Shown piece by piece: positions 32,155 to 40,457 of a stretch of DNA of 64,000 nucleotides. The notes below the pieces were generated by a model. It ran no database searches. It was not told the DNA's origin and saw only the letters and a program-made list of their open reading frames with translations. The translations under genes and the position numbers were made by a program. Source of the DNA: Butyrivibrio sp. (GTDB taxonomy: Bacteria > Bacillota > Clostridia > Lachnospirales > Lachnospiraceae). Within the stretch, counting starts at the first letter, position 1; every line of letters starts with the position of its first letter. The stretch spans positions 31,789 through 95,788 of the forward strand of contig SVFZ01000022.1 of assembly GCA_015056585.1 (NCBI GenBank). Direction: 5' to 3'.

Positions 32155-33699
32155 ATGGGGTTTAATTCCTTTACATTTATAATGCTGTTTCTGCCAATTC
32201 TATTGGCCGGATGGCATTCTATAAATAGAGCTGGAAAATATGCAGTGGCAGATATCTTTTTGATACTGATGTCACTGTATTTCTATTACTCTTTTGGTCT
32301 GTCTTTTTTACTGGTTCTTTTATTAAGCCTTGCTGTCAATTACGGACTCAGTTTTCTGATGGAATGCTCCGGAGAAAAAGGGCAAAGAAAACTCTTAAAG
32401 ACAGTAGGTGTCCTGTTTAATCTTGCGCTTTTATTTTACTTTAAGTACATGGGATTTTTTGTGGAAAACTTTAACTCACTGACGGGCGCCACACTTACTG
32501 CAAAAGAAATTCTAATGCCTATCGGAATCAGCTTTTTTACCTTTGGACAAATATCATTTATTGTAGACAGGGCAAATGGGGAAGCTCCGCACTATCCGCT
32601 TATTCAGTATGTAATGTACACAGTTTATTTTCCCAAACTGATACAGGGACCGATAGCATTTCATAGGGAAATGATCGACCAGTTCACGGATAAAAAACTC
32701 AGAAAGTACGATCCGGAAAAGATGGCAAAGGGAATAATGTCATTTATTATCGGTCTTTCCAAGAAAGTTCTTCTTGCGGATACACTTTCCAAGATGGTTG
32801 TATATGGGTTTCATTACACATACTATCTTGATACGCTAACTGTCATTGTAGTGATGCTTGCCTATACTTTCCAGATTTATCTGGACTTTTCAGGGTACTG
32901 CGATATGGCAAACGGCGTAAGCCTGATGCTTGGATTTAAACTTCCTGTAAACTTTAATTCTCCGTACAAGGCAGCTACGGCAAAAGAGCTGTGGCAGCGC
33001 TGGCATATGACTCTTTCAAGATTTTTTATCAAATATGTCTACATTCCTCTCGGAGGCAGCAGAAAGGGCAAGATCCGTACAATCATAAATGTCCTTGTAG
33101 TATTTGTTCTCAGCGGCTTATGGCATGGAGCCGGCTGGACATATATCTGCTGGGGGCTTATGCAGGGTCTTTTGGTAGTGTGGGATAACCTTGGCATAGT
33201 TGGTGTAAAGGAAAGTTCTCATAATAAGGAATCGGCAAAAGAAGGAAAGAAGGCCGGATATTTATTGAGGGATACTCCGCTTTTTGTGATTCCCAGAGCT
33301 TTAGGAAATGCGATGACTTTTATTATGTTTGTAATATCGCTTATTTTCTTTGGCTCAAAGAATATGACCTATGCAATCCAGATGTTCAAGAGGCTGGTTT
33401 TCTGGACTTATCCGGGATTTCTGTACAGAACAGCTGAGAATCTTGAGATTGCAGAAAACTATGTATTAAGGCAGCTGCTTTCCCAGATGGGAAAAGATGA
33501 AATGATAATTGTGATCTATATGCTGACAATGATCTTACTTTTACTTGTAAGTGCCTTTGTTATGACCAGGAAAAATACCGGGGAAATCATTGAAAGAGCA
33601 TGCTTTGATAAAAAGACAGTTGTCTGGCTTACTGTATTATTTATCTGGTCTTTTGTATCGCTCTCGAATGTAAGCACCTTTATATATTTCCAGTTTTAG
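32155..33699 (+). CDS. MBOAT-family O-acyltransferase (AlgI/DltB-like)
   Basis: 514 residues, about ten membrane segments. The conserved membrane-bound O-acyltransferase core is clear: PIGISFFTFGQISFIVD, PKLIQGPI, LDFSGYCDMANG, LWQRWHMTLSRFF, and the catalytic histidine His324 in LSGLWHGAGWTYICWG. Such proteins pass acyl groups across the membrane to a surface polymer (alginate, teichoic acid, peptidoglycan or exopolysaccharide). The next gene encodes an extracytoplasmic SGNH-like partner, and no dltA/dltC is here. O-acetylation of an envelope polysaccharide is therefore likelier than D-alanylation (inference). Confidence 0.9.
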   Translation: MGFNSFTFIMLFLPILLAGWHSINRAGKYAVADIFLILMSLYFYYSFGLSFLLVLLLSLAVNYGLSFLMECSGEKGQRKLLKTVGVLFNLALLFYFKYMGFFVENFNSLTGATLTAKEILMPIGISFFTFGQISFIVDRANGEAPHYPLIQYVMYTVYFPKLIQGPIAFHREMIDQFTDKKLRKYDPEKMAKGIMSFIIGLSKKVLLADTLSKMVVYGFHYTYYLDTLTVIVVMLAYTFQIYLDFSGYCDMANGVSLMLGFKLPVNFNSPYKAATAKELWQRWHMTLSRFFIKYVYIPLGGSRKGKIRTIINVLVVFVLSGLWHGAGWTYICWGLMQGLLVVWDNLGIVGVKESSHNKESAKEGKKAGYLLRDTPLFVIPRALGNAMTFIMFVISLIFFGSKNMTYAIQMFKRLVFWTYPGFLYRTAENLEIAENYVLRQLLSQMGKDEMIIVIYMLTMILLLLVSAFVMTRKNTGEIIERACFDKKTVVWLTVLFIWSFVSLSNVSTFIYFQF

Positions 33700-33767
33700 G
33701 CGCAGATGAAAAGAGCTCAGCTTAAGTATTTAATATGCAGGGAAAGGTTTAAAAAGCAAAAAACAAA

Positions 33768-34859
33768 ATGACAGAGCAAAAGATAACAGCGAAAAATTTC
33801 ATAAAGAAGCTTTTGATTTGGGTTTTGGCATGTCTTTTCCTGATAGCGGCGGTTGTAATTGTAATGGACCCTTTTTATCACTATCATAAGCCATGGCTTG
33901 GACTTAAGGCTGTGCTTCACGATAAGGAATACCAGTGTATAGGTACGCTTAGAAACTTTGATTATGACACGCTTTTGGTTGGATCCTCTGTAATGGAGAA
34001 CAATAACAACGCCTGGTATGATGAAGCTTTCGGAGGAACTTCGATAAAGGCCATCAGATCATACGGTGCCACGGCAGATCTGTGTTATTTGTTGGATGCA
34101 GCCTATGAAAAGCATAATATAAAAAGAGTTTTCTATAACATTGACCCTTCATCGCTTTCAGCTTCGGCTGAGACAACCTATGAATCAACTGGATGTCCCA
34201 TGTATTTATATGATAAAAATCCGTTCAATGATGTGAAATATCTTTTTAACAAGGATGTTTTACTGACAAAAATACCCTATCAGGTAGCGAATTCTTTTAT
34301 CGGAAATTATGACGAGGGCCTGTCCTATAACTGGGCCAAGTGGAAAACATTTAATAAAGAGCAGGTACTTGGTTTATACAAGAGAAGCAGAGAAGAAGTA
34401 CCGATGATGGCTGAAACCGTATATCAGAAGAAGCTTGAGGATAACATTAATCTTTTGACGGCGCAGGTTAAAGCTCATCCGGAGACAGAATTTATATTCT
34501 TTTACCCGGTATATTCAATGCTGTGGTGGGACGGGGTTATCAGAAGCGGTGAAAGAGATGCCTATATTTATAATGAAAAGCAGATGACCAAAGCGCTTCT
34601 TGAGTACGATAATGTCAGGATTTTTTGTTTCCAGAATGAGCCGGAAATTGCGACAAATCTTGATAACTATATGGACACGATACATTTTTCCCAGGATATA
34701 AACAGGCTGATGCTTGATCAGATCATTGCAGGGGAATATGAAATGACAATGGATAATTACGAAGAGGTTCTTGAAGGCGTCAGAGCCTTTTCTGAAAAAG
34801 TGGAAAAAGAGTATATGCTCCCATACATAGAACAGAATCTGATTACCTACGAAGGCTAG
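33768..34859 (+). CDS. Membrane-anchored SGNH-hydrolase-like protein, partner of the MBOAT acyltransferase
   Basis: 363 residues. One N-terminal membrane segment (about 14-33) leads to an extracytoplasmic domain. The SGNH-type nucleophile block is DTLLVGSSVMENNN (Ser73/Ser74), and the paired acid-histidine is Asp303-x-x-His306 in MDTIHFSQ. Both are in the DltD/AlgJ/AlgX-like arrangement. Gene position 68 bp after the MBOAT gene suggests they act as one O-acylation machine: MBOAT exports the acyl group and this protein transfers it. Confidence 0.8.
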   Translation: MTEQKITAKNFIKKLLIWVLACLFLIAAVVIVMDPFYHYHKPWLGLKAVLHDKEYQCIGTLRNFDYDTLLVGSSVMENNNNAWYDEAFGGTSIKAIRSYGATADLCYLLDAAYEKHNIKRVFYNIDPSSLSASAETTYESTGCPMYLYDKNPFNDVKYLFNKDVLLTKIPYQVANSFIGNYDEGLSYNWAKWKTFNKEQVLGLYKRSREEVPMMAETVYQKKLEDNINLLTAQVKAHPETEFIFFYPVYSMLWWDGVIRSGERDAYIYNEKQMTKALLEYDNVRIFCFQNEPEIATNLDNYMDTIHFSQDINRLMLDQIIAGEYEMTMDNYEEVLEGVRAFSEKVEKEYMLPYIEQNLITYEG

Positions 34860-34867
34860 ATATAGCC

Positions 34868-34896
34868 TTGAAATATTTAAAATGATATACTATACT
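34868..34896 (+). promoter_or_regulatory. Promoter of the TSCPD-murG transcript
   Basis: TTGAAA (34868-34873), 17-bp spacer, TATACT (34891-34896). A second TATACT at 34886-34891 overlaps it. The -10 sits inside the left arm of a perfect inverted repeat. Confidence 0.6.
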
Positions 34897-34931
34897 CCGA
34901 ATCAGAATTATTTTTTGATAGGAGTATAGTA
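34888..34931. repeat. Perfect inverted repeat covering the -10 box and the Shine-Dalgarno of the TSCPD gene
   Basis: TACTATACTCC (34888-34898) and GGAGTATAGTA (34921-34931) are exact complements, 22 bp apart. The right arm contains the GGAG ribosome-binding site, six to twelve bases before the ATG at 34937. Confidence 0.75.
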
Positions 34932-34936
34932 TTCTT

Positions 34937-35188
34937 ATGATTTACAAGACAAAAGGCACTTGCTCAACTCAGATAGACATTGATGTTGAGGATGGAATAA
35001 TCAAATATGTAAAATTTACAAACGGCTGTAATGGTAACCTTCAGGGAGTTGCCAGACTCGTGGAAGGGATGAAGGGTGAGGACGCAATCAGGAAACTCCG
35101 CGGAATCAAATGCGGTTCAAAGAGCACATCTTGTCCTGATCAGCTTTCATATGCTGTTGAAGAGGCAATGAAGCAGGCAAATGCATAA
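34937..35188 (+). CDS. TSCPD-domain protein (TIGR03905-like)
   Basis: 83 residues consisting of one TSCPD domain, related to the C-terminal domain of adenosylcobalamin-dependent ribonucleotide reductases. The name motif is present as TSCPDQLSYAVEE. Four cysteines (TCSTQ, GCNGN, IKCGS, SCPDQ) could bind a metal. Stand-alone copies are common in clostridia, function unknown. It ends 23 bp before the preferred murG start. Confidence 0.88.
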   Translation: MIYKTKGTCSTQIDIDVEDGIIKYVKFTNGCNGNLQGVARLVEGMKGEDAIRKLRGIKCGSKSTSCPDQLSYAVEEAMKQANA

Positions 35189-35211
35189 TAGATTTGGAAG
35201 AAGGTAAAAAA

Positions 35212-36291
35212 GTGAGCGATACAGCTACAAAGAGAATTGTCCTTACAGGTGGTGGAAGTGCAGGCCATGTAACTCCGAATATTGCACTTATTCCGGCACT
35301 TAAAGAGGCAGGATTCGAAATATTTTATATAGGTTCTTACACAGGAATTGAGAAAAAGCTGATAGAGGATTTCCACATTCCTTATTTTGGAATATCCACA
35401 GGAAAGCTCCGCAGATACTTCGATCCAAAGAACTTTACGGATCCATTCAGAGTTCTTAAGGGTTTTTCAGAAGCAGTCTCATTATTAAGAAGAATCCATC
35501 CGGATATTATCTTTTCCAAGGGCGGATTTGTGAGCGTGCCTGTTGTAAGGGCAGCGGGACTTTTAAAGATACCTTATATTGTGCATGAATCTGACATGAC
35601 ACCGGGGCTTGCAAATAAGCTGAGCATGGCCGGAGCAAGGAAGATCTGCTGTAATTTTCCTGAGACAATGAGGGTTCTCCCGGCAGATAAGGCTATTCTT
35701 ACAGGAACACCTATCAGAGAAGAACTTAGTCAGGGATCAAAGCAGGCGGGAAGAGATTTTTGCGGATTTACAGACGACAAGCCGGTGCTTATGGTTATCG
35801 GTGGAAGTCTCGGAGCTCAATCTGTAAATGAAACTGTAAGATATGCACTTCCAAGGCTTCTTCCAAACTTCAACGTTGTCCATATCTGCGGAAAAGAAAA
35901 GATGGATAACCTTAAGTTATCGGTACCGGGCTACAAGCAGTTCGAATACGTAAAGAATGAGCTCAAGGATCTTTTTGCAATGGCAGATATTGTTGTTTCC
36001 AGAGCCGGAGCCAATTCGATCTGTGAGCTTCTGGCGCTTAAAAAGCCAAATATCCTCATTCCGCTTTCTACCAAAAGCAGCAGAGGAGACCAGATGCTTA
36101 ATGCCAGATCATTTGAACAACAGGGTTTTTCACTTGTCATTGACAATGATGAGTTGGATGAAGATATTTTGGTAGAGACAATCGAGGATTTATATGAAAA
36201 TCGTGAAAAATTCCTTGAGAATATGAGTAAGAGCAGCCTCCATAGCGCTACAGACAAGATTATTCAGATAATTGAGGAAGAGATGAAGTAA
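35212..36291 (+). CDS. murG: UDP-N-acetylglucosamine--N-acetylmuramyl-(pentapeptide) pyrophosphoryl-undecaprenol GlcNAc transferase
   Basis: Makes lipid II from lipid I on the inner face of the membrane, the last cytoplasmic step of peptidoglycan synthesis. 359 residues from GTG 35212, preceded by GAAGAAGG. An in-frame TTG 35194 is a weaker alternative. Motifs: LTGGGSAGHVTPN (N-terminal glycine loop), FSKGGFVSVPVV, HESDMTPGLANK, GTPIREEL, VIGGSLGAQSVNE, and VVSRAGANSICELLALKKPNILIP (UDP-GlcNAc binding). It lies outside any division/cell-wall cluster, paired with the TSCPD gene. Confidence 0.94.
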   Translation: MSDTATKRIVLTGGGSAGHVTPNIALIPALKEAGFEIFYIGSYTGIEKKLIEDFHIPYFGISTGKLRRYFDPKNFTDPFRVLKGFSEAVSLLRRIHPDIIFSKGGFVSVPVVRAAGLLKIPYIVHESDMTPGLANKLSMAGARKICCNFPETMRVLPADKAILTGTPIREELSQGSKQAGRDFCGFTDDKPVLMVIGGSLGAQSVNETVRYALPRLLPNFNVVHICGKEKMDNLKLSVPGYKQFEYVKNELKDLFAMADIVVSRAGANSICELLALKKPNILIPLSTKSSRGDQMLNARSFEQQGFSLVIDNDELDEDILVETIEDLYENREKFLENMSKSSLHSATDKIIQIIEEEMK

Positions 36292-36315
36292 GATTTTGGG
36301 ATTAATTGAGTCAAT

Positions 36316-36346
36316 GCCAACGAGATTAACGGGCGTTGGCTCTTTT
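36316..36346 (+). terminator. murG terminator
   Basis: Arms GCCAACG (36316-36322) and CGTTGGC (36334-36340), 11-nt loop, then TCTTTTT. Confidence 0.85.
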
Positions 36347-36376
36347 TATCTTTATATGGTTTTGCGGAGAGAGTGT

Positions 36377-37420
36377 ATGAAAAAAATAACTGCAATCCTA
36401 GTAGGGGCGCTAATCCTGATTATATGCGGGTGTTCAGCAAACTCATCTATTAGATCAGACCGGGAAAATACGAGCATAATGCATACTGCAAGTCTTTTTG
36501 CGATGGATACAGTCATGGAACTTCAGGCGTATGGCAATGAAGAAGTGCTTTCTGAGGCGGAAGCATTTATAAGAGATATTGAGAAAAAAGTTTCCGTCAC
36601 TAATGAAGACAGCGAGATAAGTGCGCTTAACAAAAACGGACAGACCCAGCTTTCAGATAACACGGCAGAGCTTTTTAAAGAAGCTCTAAATATATGTAAG
36701 CAGACGGAAGGCGCCCTTGATATATCAATTTATCCTGTTTTAAGAGCCTGGGGATTTACAACGGGAGAATATCAGGTCCCATCGGAAAAAGAGCTGATGG
36801 AGCTTCTTGGAAATGTAGATTATCGAAAGATTGCCTTAGAGGGTAGCAGCGTTTCAATAGCTGACGGAATGCAGATTGATCTTGGCAGTGTCACAAAGGG
36901 CTACACCGGCAATAAAATAGCTGAATATTTCAGGCAGCAGGGGGTTACCTCGGCTCTTATAAACCTTGGCGGAAATGTTCAGTGTATCGGCACAAAGCCA
37001 AACGGAGATAAATGGAAGGTTGCTATAAAAAGCCCGTTTAAAGACAGTAAATCCGGGGTATTTGCCGTTATAGAAGCGAGGGATGCAGCAATCATCACTT
37101 CTGGCGGATACGAAAGATTCTTTGAAGAAAATGGCCAAACCTATTGGCATATCCTTGACCCAAAAACAGGAAGGCCAGCGCAAAACGGCCTTATCTCTGT
37201 AACCATAATAGGTGAAAACGGGCTTATCTGCGATGGCCTTTCTACAGCTCTTTTTGTAAAAGGGCTGGATGGTGCTATAGATTACTGGAAATCTCATGAC
37301 GGATTTGATGCAGTATTTATAACTGATGATGGTAATGTTTATATCACACAGGGGATTGAAAACTCCTGTACATTGACTGCAGAGTACCGTGATCATGAGA
37401 TACATGTCCTGTCAAAATAG
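36377..37420 (+). CDS. apbE: FAD:protein FMN transferase, ApbE-type lipoprotein
   Basis: Covalently attaches FMN to threonine of target proteins, such as Rnf/Nqr subunits, outside the membrane. 347 residues from ATG 36377. A longer upstream frame would run through the murG terminator and is rejected. The N-terminus is a lipoprotein signal (KKITAILVGALILIICGC), although the lipobox ICGC is slightly unusual. ApbE motifs: FAMDTVMELQAYG, ALDISIYPVLRAWGF, DLGSVTKGYTGNKI, LINLGGNVQCIG, ITSGGYERFF, HILDPKTGRPA. No rnf genes are nearby. Confidence 0.9.
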   Translation: MKKITAILVGALILIICGCSANSSIRSDRENTSIMHTASLFAMDTVMELQAYGNEEVLSEAEAFIRDIEKKVSVTNEDSEISALNKNGQTQLSDNTAELFKEALNICKQTEGALDISIYPVLRAWGFTTGEYQVPSEKELMELLGNVDYRKIALEGSSVSIADGMQIDLGSVTKGYTGNKIAEYFRQQGVTSALINLGGNVQCIGTKPNGDKWKVAIKSPFKDSKSGVFAVIEARDAAIITSGGYERFFEENGQTYWHILDPKTGRPAQNGLISVTIIGENGLICDGLSTALFVKGLDGAIDYWKSHDGFDAVFITDDGNVYITQGIENSCTLTAEYRDHEIHVLSK

Positions 37421-37475
37421 GTTGTATTTTGCGATTATCAGATACTATCGATCTAATTATAATTCCAATTATGTG

Positions 37476-38171
37476 TTAAAGATTTGTAATCATTTCAAGG
37501 ACGAGGGCTGCACAGTCCTTGGCTGCCTTGGCTTCAAAAACGGGGTAGTCCACAATATCACTGCCATCGGCTTTATCCGAAATGGCGCGGATGATAAGGA
37601 AAGGAATGTTGTTAAGGTAGCATCCTTGTGCAATTGCAGCACCTTCCATTTCAGTACACATTCCGTCGAAGTCTTTTTTGATACTGTCCTTGACGTCCCC
37701 TGAGCTTATGAACTGATCTCCGCTGCAGACTCTTCCTTCAAATACTCCAAGATCGGGAGCAGTAGACTTTATGGCAGCTTTTGCTTTTTCGCGAAGAGAT
37801 GAGTCTGCAGTAAATGCAGCTGTTCCAAGCTGAGGAACTTCTCCTTTTTTGTATCCGAAAACTGTGGCGTCAACGTCGTGGTAGCAGGCATCGGTAGAAA
37901 GGACAATATCACCGATATTAATCCTTGCATCCAGGGAGCCGGCAACACCTGTGTTGATCACGTGTGTCACATTAAACAGGTCAACAAGAATCTGCACACA
38001 GATTCCGGCATTAACTTTTGCGATGCCGCTTCTTACAACGACAACTTCGGTATTTCCAATGGAGCCTTCAAAGAATTCCATGGAAGCCTTTTTTACAGTA
38101 TTCTTTATGGTCATCTTACTCTTAAGGGTCTCGACCTCAACTTCCATTGCACCAATTATTCCAATTTTCAT
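37476..38171 (-). CDS. mtnN: 5'-methylthioadenosine/S-adenosylhomocysteine nucleosidase
   Basis: Hydrolyses MTA and SAH to adenine plus methylthioribose or S-ribosylhomocysteine. 231 residues. Family start MKIGIIGAMEVEVETLKSKM, GIAKVNAG, NTGVAGSLD, and the catalytic/purine-binding C-terminal CTEMEGAAIAQ and RAISDKADG, where Asp is the acid. It is the last gene of the rpiR-luxS-mtnN set and supplies the LuxS substrate. Its 3' end faces apbE. Confidence 0.96.
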   Translation of the reverse strand: MKIGIIGAMEVEVETLKSKMTIKNTVKKASMEFFEGSIGNTEVVVVRSGIAKVNAGICVQILVDLFNVTHVINTGVAGSLDARINIGDIVLSTDACYHDVDATVFGYKKGEVPQLGTAAFTADSSLREKAKAAIKSTAPDLGVFEGRVCSGDQFISSGDVKDSIKKDFDGMCTEMEGAAIAQGCYLNNIPFLIIRAISDKADGSDIVDYPVFEAKAAKDCAALVLEMITNL

Positions 38172-38203
38172 AGTGTAATCCTTTCTTGCTTTTTACATAG
38201 TAA

Positions 38204-38230
38204 ATCTGCGGACCATTGCAGCCCGCAGAT
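38204..38230 (-). terminator. Hairpin between luxS and mtnN
   Basis: Perfect arms ATCTGCGG (38204-38211) and CCGCAGAT (38223-38230), 11-nt loop. There is no clean T-run, so it may attenuate transcription or stabilise RNA rather than terminate. Confidence 0.45.
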
Positions 38231-38238
38231 AGATTTAA

Positions 38239-38718
38239 TTACTTCGGATAAACAAGATGCTTTTCATCAATGTTTCTAAGAGTGTTATCAAGATATTTCT
38301 TTGCAAGGAATCTGGCCATTCCCAGATTCATATCAAGATAATTTCCGCAGTCTCTTGGACTCGCCCCGGGAACATCACCCTCAAAAGTACTGATAAACTC
38401 ATACATTCTTGTAATAAGAGGAACAACATCCTTAGATTCGAGGTCTCCTGCAAGAACCACATAGAATCCTGTTCTGCATCCCATAGGGCCAAAATAAATT
38501 GTCTTATCCTTGTACTCAGGATCGTTTCTAAGGAAAGTGGCTCCAAGATGCTCCATAGTATGAACTTCTGCAGTGTTCATAACAGGCTCTTTATTTGGAG
38601 CAGTCATTCTAAGGTCAAAGGTTGTGATTGTTTCCGCACCTACCTTATCTTTTCTGGAAACATATATTCCGGGTTCCAAATCTAAGTGATTAACTGTAAA
38701 GCTCGCGATTTTTTCCAT
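38239..38718 (-). CDS. luxS: S-ribosylhomocysteine lyase LuxS (AI-2 synthesis)
   Basis: Converts S-ribosylhomocysteine to homocysteine and DPD, the precursor of AI-2. 159 residues. Zinc ligands in HTMEHLGATFLRN and the cysteine of PRDCGNYLDMNL. MGCRTGFYVV is the other conserved block. It starts 4 bp after the rpiR stop and is followed by mtnN, so both detoxification steps of the activated methyl cycle are encoded together. Confidence 0.97.
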   Translation of the reverse strand: MEKIASFTVNHLDLEPGIYVSRKDKVGAETITTFDLRMTAPNKEPVMNTAEVHTMEHLGATFLRNDPEYKDKTIYFGPMGCRTGFYVVLAGDLESKDVVPLITRMYEFISTFEGDVPGASPRDCGNYLDMNLGMARFLAKKYLDNTLRNIDEKHLVYPK

Positions 38719-38722
38719 TTTT

Positions 38723-39592
38723 TTAGTCCTTTACCGGTTCATTAAATACCTCATAGGAATCCCTGAGATATTCACGAATATTATTATAATCGCGATTGGC
38801 TATTGCTGTATAGAGGGTATCTACTAAAAATAACTGTGCAAATCTTGAACTTGTGATACCACTCTTTTTGTCAATCTCAGGAGATGTGGCAAAAATAACA
38901 AGATCGCACCCGGTAGTAAGGGCATTGTTTCCAAGCTTGGTTATGGCAACGGTGCAGGCACCTTTGTCTTTGGCAATATTAAAAAGCTGCATAATCTCTT
39001 TGTTTTTGGCATTGTCACTAAAGAAAACAGCCACATCGCCGGGACCAATCTGAGAGAGAGTCATCAGGTTCATGTGATGATCCTGATTAAATACTACGTT
39101 GTAGTGGATTCTAAGAAGCTTACAGTATAAGTCGTAAGCTGCGATTGAAGCAGTACCTACACCGAAGATCTGTATCTGCTTGGCAGCAACAATCTGCGTT
39201 ACAACATCGCTGAAAGTACCGGCATCAAACAACCTGTAGGTGGTCTGAACTGCCTGCACACTTGTCGCACAGATATTATCAGCGATCGATTGCAGTGAAG
39301 TGTACTCATTGACATCCTTAAATGCAATCTTTGGACCGCCTTTATCAGCCTGAGCAAGCGATGTATTTGCCTCAGCGTAGTAGGCGTTTTTAAGGTCTTT
39401 CAGACCGTTATAGCCAATGGCCTGAGCAAAACGTGTCCAGGCGGCCTGAGTTGTGCCTGAAAGCCTTGCCAACTCTTTTATTGGATATTGAAACAGATCG
39501 TCCTTTCTTTCGAGTACGTAGTCTGCAACGAGTTTCTCTGAGGATGGGAGTGAATTGTAACAGCTTTTTATCTTTTCGCTAACTATATTCAT
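38723..39592 (-). CDS. MurR/RpiR-family transcriptional regulator
   Basis: 289 residues. An N-terminal helix-turn-helix domain (about 1-77: LPSSEKLVADYVLERKDDL, then IKELARLSGTTQAAWTRFAQAIGYNGLKDLK) is followed by a C-terminal SIS sugar-phosphate-binding domain (about 125-255: IQIFGVGTASIAAYDLYCKLLRIHY). Such proteins respond to phosphosugars. It is the first gene of an apparent operon with luxS (4 bp gap). AT-rich inverted repeats lie upstream (39667-39680, TTTC and GAAA arms, and 39677-39689) and could be its operator. Confidence 0.88.
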   Translation of the reverse strand: MNIVSEKIKSCYNSLPSSEKLVADYVLERKDDLFQYPIKELARLSGTTQAAWTRFAQAIGYNGLKDLKNAYYAEANTSLAQADKGGPKIAFKDVNEYTSLQSIADNICATSVQAVQTTYRLFDAGTFSDVVTQIVAAKQIQIFGVGTASIAAYDLYCKLLRIHYNVVFNQDHHMNLMTLSQIGPGDVAVFFSDNAKNKEIMQLFNIAKDKGACTVAITKLGNNALTTGCDLVIFATSPEIDKKSGITSSRFAQLFLVDTLYTAIANRDYNNIREYLRDSYEVFNEPVKD

Positions 39593-39752
39593 ATCTGCTC
39601 CTAAAATGTAAATTGGATAAAAAATAAACGAATTTACACTACATAACTAGTATACTCCATTATTAGTTTCAATATCGAAATTAATTTTCAAACTTTTCAA
39701 AAGTAATCATTAAACTTTTATAAAAATAGAAGAAAAAGTCTGACATTTATGC

Positions 39753-39758
39753 TATATT
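39753..39758 (+). promoter_or_regulatory. Extended -10 promoter of the rubrerythrin gene
   Basis: TATATT preceded by TGC (extended -10). A clear -35 is missing at the proper distance. Transcription would start near 39765, a few bases before a terminator-like hairpin. Confidence 0.4.
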
Positions 39759-39777
39759 CAATTTATGGCAGAACTTC

Positions 39778-39808
39778 GGGCTGCAGGGGAATCAGCAGCC
39801 TGATTTTT
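39778..39808 (+). terminator. Terminator-like hairpin in the rubrerythrin leader
   Basis: GGCTGC (39779-39784) and GCAGCC (39795-39800), 10-nt loop, then TGATTTTT. No plus-strand gene lies upstream, so it can only affect the rubrerythrin transcript. Confidence 0.55.
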
Positions 39809-39840
39809 ACATTTTTTCATCAGGAAAGGAGACTGAAATT

Positions 39841-40380
39841 ATGAAATGGGTATGTCAGGTATGTGGCTATGTACATGAGGGCGATCAGCCTCCGGAGGCT
39901 TGTCCGGTATGTAAGGCTCCAGCTTCAAAGTTTACACAGCAGGGTGAAGATATGGTATGGGCAGCTGAGCACGTTGTCGGCGTAGCTAAGGGTGCTCCTG
40001 AAGATATCATTGAGGACCTTCGCTCAAACTTTAACGGTGAATGTTCCGAAGTCGGAATGTATCTTGCTATGAGCCGTCAGGCTTATAGGGAGGGCTATCC
40101 TGAAATTGGAGACTACTATACAAAGGCTGCTTTTGAAGAAGCCGAGCATGCTGCAAAATTTGCAGAACTTCTTGGTGAGGTTCTTACCGATTCCACCAAG
40201 AAAAATCTTCAGATGCGTGTAGATGCGGAGAATGGTGCTACTCAGGGCAAGACTGATCTTGCAAAGAGAGCAAAGGCTCTCGACCTCGATGCTATTCACG
40301 ACACAGTGCATGAAATGGCAAGAGACGAGGCAAGACACGGAAAAGCCTTCAAGGGACTTCTCGAGAGATATTTTAAATAA
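39841..40380 (+). CDS. Reverse rubrerythrin (rubredoxin domain first)
   Basis: Reduces hydrogen peroxide and oxygen in anaerobes. 179 residues. The rubredoxin domain is N-terminal (iron ligands Cys5, Cys8, Cys21, Cys24), opposite to classical rubrerythrin. The ferritin-like di-iron domain (about 50-179) has ligands in [18 protein letters not shown] and [11 protein letters not shown]. It has a strong AAGGAG ribosome-binding site. It stands alone between a regulator and a GH43-like gene and is preceded by a leader hairpin. Confidence 0.93.
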   Translation: MKWVCQVCGYVHEGDQPPEACPVCKAPASKFTQQGEDMVWAAEHVVGVAKGAPEDIIEDLRSNFNGECSEVGMYLAMSRQAYREGYPEIGDYYTKAAFEEAEHAAKFAELLGEVLTDSTKKNLQMRVDAENGATQGKTDLAKRAKALDLDAIHDTVHEMARDEARHGKAFKGLLERYFK

Positions 40381-40413
40381 ACCACAGTTAAATTAAAATA
40401 TTTAGAACAAGTA

Positions 40414-40452
40414 AAAGGGAGCATATCGCATCAAAGTGATATGCTCCCTTTA
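40414..40452. terminator. Bidirectional terminator between rubrerythrin and GH43-like genes
   Basis: Arms AAAGGGAGCATATC and GATATGCTCCCTTT pair over 14 bp with a 10-nt loop. A-rich and T-rich flanks serve both convergent genes. Confidence 0.88.
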
Positions 40453-40457
40453 AAATT

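Noticed and set aside
32155..34859. Reading the MBOAT/SGNH pair as dltB/dltD
   Set aside because: No dltA or dltC gene is adjacent and the MBOAT motifs are equally close to AlgI-type proteins, so D-alanylation is not claimed.
36854..37405. Minus-strand open frame of 183 codons opposite apbE
   Set aside because: All ApbE motifs are on the plus strand. The antisense frame has no start signal.
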